This document shows, one piece after another, positions 5,777-7,147 of a stretch of DNA of 7,147 nt. Origin of the DNA: Fidelibacterota bacterium REDSEA-S14_B6 (GTDB lineage: Bacteria > Fidelibacterota > Marinisomatia > Marinisomatales > S15-B10); NCBI GenBank assembly GCA_001626655.1, contig LUOC01000183.1, positions 1 through 7,147 on the forward strand, read 5' to 3'. Numbering within the stretch: the stretch's first letter is position 1; the number at the start of each line of letters is the position of its first letter. Under the pieces are notes generated by a model. That model was not told the origin of the DNA. It searched no databases and saw only the letters and a program-made list of their open reading frames with translations. The position numbers and the translations under genes were made by a program.

Positions 5777-6924
5777 AAAGCGCACTTATCACCATAGGCG
5801 ATGAGCTTCTCGGCGGCTACACTATCGACTCAAACGCTGCCTGGATCGGCCGGAAACTTATGGATATCGGCATCCGGACCGTCTGGAAACTGACGGTTCC
5901 CGACCAGAAGGATGATATTGTGAACGCCATGTCGCTGGCGGCGGAGAAGGCAGATGTGGTAATCTGCACCGGCGGTCTCGGGCCCACGCGGGACGATATA
6001 ACGAGGGACGCCTACTGCGAATTCACCGGCGCTGAACTGGAGATGGATAAACAGTACCTCGACGAATTGAGCGCCCGCTTTGAACGGCGGGGCGTCACCA
6101 TGCCTGAGTCCAATCGAAGTCAGGGCCTCGTCCCTGACAGGGGATCGGTGATTCCTAACCCGAAGGGGTCTGCGAGGGGAATGTTCTGTTCGGTGGACGG
6201 ACGGTGGATCTGCATTCTTCCCGGAGTACCGGCGGAAATGAAGGGGATGATGGAAGAGAGCGTACTCCCTGAATTGGGCGATATGTCTACCAGCGATCTG
6301 TTTGTGACCAACATCCGTACTACCGGCGTGATGGAGTCTAAACTCCACGATCTCCTCGATGATGCAATGAACGGCTCTCCCGTCTCTATCGCGTTTCTCC
6401 CCGGTTTCAGCGGCGTGGATATAAGACTCACTTCTGAAGACGAGTCGGTGGTGGCGGAGCTTTCCCGTGGGGTGTATAAACTGGCCGGGAAGTACATTTA
6501 CGCCGAAGATTGGGTGACATTGGAGGAGTCGGTAGGGGAGTGCCTGAGAGAGAAAGGGGTGACGCTGGCCGTCGCCGAGTCTTGCACCGGCGGCCTGCTC
6601 GGCGACCGAATTACGAACGTCGCCGGGAGTTCGGACTATTTTCTGGGGGGCGTTGTCTGTTATTCCGATGAAGCGAAGATCAATCTCGTCGGCGTGAAGC
6701 GTGAGACGCTCGACAGTTTTGGCGCTGTGAGTGAGGCCGGCGTCGCCGGCCCCGACGGCGGCACAGAAGAAAAACCGGTTGGCCTCACCTGTTTCGGCCT
6801 CGATGACGGCGCCAACCCGTTCAGCCGCTCCGTCACCTTTTACCGTGATCGACGGTTCAACAAAGAGCTGTCGGCCCAGACGGCCCTCAACTCCGTCCGC
6901 CTCAGAATCACGGGGCAGATATGA
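5773..6924 (+). CDS. cinA: CinA family protein (COG1058 domain plus NMN-deamidase-like domain), with an internal in-frame deletion
   Basis: This is a two-domain CinA protein of 383 residues, short for the usual 400-430. The N-terminal molybdopterin-binding-like domain (COG1058, ADP-ribose pyrophosphatase-type in the family) shows ITIGDELLGG (6-15), ICTGGLGPTRDDITR (64-78), MPESNR (110-115) and LPGVPAEMKGM (149-159). The C-terminal PncC domain, which deamidates NMN in pyridine-nucleotide salvage, starts near 248 and shows AVAESCTGG (266-274), GSSDYFLGGVVCYS (285-298) and EAKINLVGV (300-308). After GAVSEA (317-322) the sequence jumps straight to GVAGPDGGTEEKPVG (323-337). Family members carry about 23 residues between GAVSE and G(I/V)AGP, so roughly 22 are absent, and the join is at a perfect palindrome. 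This loss probably damages the deamidase half. The start is GTG 5773, overlapping pgpA as GTGA, because the conserved KSALITIGDELL begins there. Confidence 0.93.
   Translation: MKSALITIGDELLGGYTIDSNAAWIGRKLMDIGIRTVWKLTVPDQKDDIVNAMSLAAEKADVVICTGGLGPTRDDITRDAYCEFTGAELEMDKQYLDELSARFERRGVTMPESNRSQGLVPDRGSVIPNPKGSARGMFCSVDGRWICILPGVPAEMKGMMEESVLPELGDMSTSDLFVTNIRTTGVMESKLHDLLDDAMNGSPVSIAFLPGFSGVDIRLTSEDESVVAELSRGVYKLAGKYIYAEDWVTLEESVGECLREKGVTLAVAESCTGGLLGDRITNVAGSSDYFLGGVVCYSDEAKINLVGVKRETLDSFGAVSEAGVAGPDGGTEEKPVGLTCFGLDDGANPFSRSVTFYRDRRFNKELSAQTALNSVRLRITGQI
6735..6751. repeat. Perfect 17-base palindrome inside cinA at the deletion point
   Basis: GGCCGGCG-T-CGCCGGCC has 8-base arms (6735-6742 and 6744-6751) around a single central T. 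It covers codons 321-327 of cinA, precisely where about 22 residues of the family are missing. Such a GC-rich inverted repeat can promote template slippage in vivo, in cloning or during sequencing and assembly. It may also simply be a product of the junction. Confidence 0.8.
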
Positions 6925-7147
6925 CCGATACCGATCTTCCGACCGCCGCCGCGTTCACCCTCGACAAGACACTGTCGATCCATTCGTTGAGCCAATCTAA
7001 CTGCATTTATTGTGGGGATAACCTTTCTGTACTTAATCATTTACATGAGACAGTTACCGCCGCCGTAGACATGATCTACATCGATCCGCCGTACAACACA
7101 GGCAAGGACTTCACTTTCCGTGACAGCTTCAAGCACGACAGGTACAG
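6921..7147 (+). CDS. Site-specific DNA methyltransferase (N6-adenine/N4-cytosine, type III Mod-like), 5' part only
   Basis: The first 75 codons are present and the gene runs off the window without a stop. After a poorly conserved N terminus comes NCIYCGDNLSVLNHL (27-41), matching the family's NLIxxGDNLxxL strand. It is followed by VDMIYIDPPYNTGKDFTF (49-66), in which DPPY (55-58) is the catalytic motif IV of amino-methyltransferases. The DPPYNTG..F...D.F form and its N-terminal position point to the beta-class enzymes that include type III Mod subunits. The ATG at 6921 overlaps the cinA stop as ATGA, and CGGGG lies about 5 bases upstream. From about 6990 the codons become more A/T-rich (AAT, TTA, GTA, TCT) than in the genes before it, a weak hint of acquisition. 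Whether a restriction partner follows cannot be seen. Confidence 0.85.
   Translation, partial: MTDTDLPTAAAFTLDKTLSIHSLSQSNCIYCGDNLSVLNHLHETVTAAVDMIYIDPPYNTGKDFTFRDSFKHDRY

Overview
The window is bacterial chromosomal DNA of moderately high GC, with densely packed genes and very short gaps. It uses ATG, GTG and TTG starts, and its one tRNA does not encode the CCA tail. The layout tRNA-Ala / dnaX / ybaB / recR / pgsA / pgpA / cinA suggests a free-living, Gram-negative-like bacterium. A lineage near the FCB group (for example a Marinimicrobia-like organism) is only a low-confidence guess, because no phylogenetic marker is present.

Left part (13-1952, minus strand): a two-gene operon. A dimethylarginine dimethylaminohydrolase / arginine-deiminase-type hydrolase comes first, followed after 5 bases by a family S33 proline iminopeptidase. 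Both look like small catabolic enzymes acting on modified arginine and on peptides.

Middle (1953-2256): a 214-base divergent intergenic region. It holds a 13-base inverted repeat and then a degenerate 7-base tandem array (TTG-led units). The array runs up to the 5' end of a tRNA-Ala(CGC) and contains a plausible promoter for it.

Right part (2257-7147, plus strand): a tightly coupled run beginning 17 bases after the tRNA. dnaX (clamp-loader tau subunit, TTG start), ybaB and recR form a conserved replication/repair set. The phosphatidylglycerol pair pgsA-pgpA and cinA follow, and then the 5' end of a DNA adenine/cytosine-N4 methyltransferase cut by the window edge. From ybaB onward every junction is a 4-base ATGA/GTGA overlap or a 1-base gap, so translation is probably coupled.

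Three things stand out. (1) dnaX carries an in-frame G_AAA_AAG heptamer followed two bases later by a -1-frame TGA. This is nearly the layout of the E. coli dnaX frameshift site and predicts a 428-residue gamma-like product beside the 549-residue tau. (2) pgsA has lost its whole catalytic motif through an out-of-frame internal deletion, although it should be essential and its partner pgpA is intact. (3) cinA lacks about 22 residues in frame, exactly at a perfect 17-base palindrome. Two internal deletions in one operon suggest either a real decay process or an assembly/cloning artefact.
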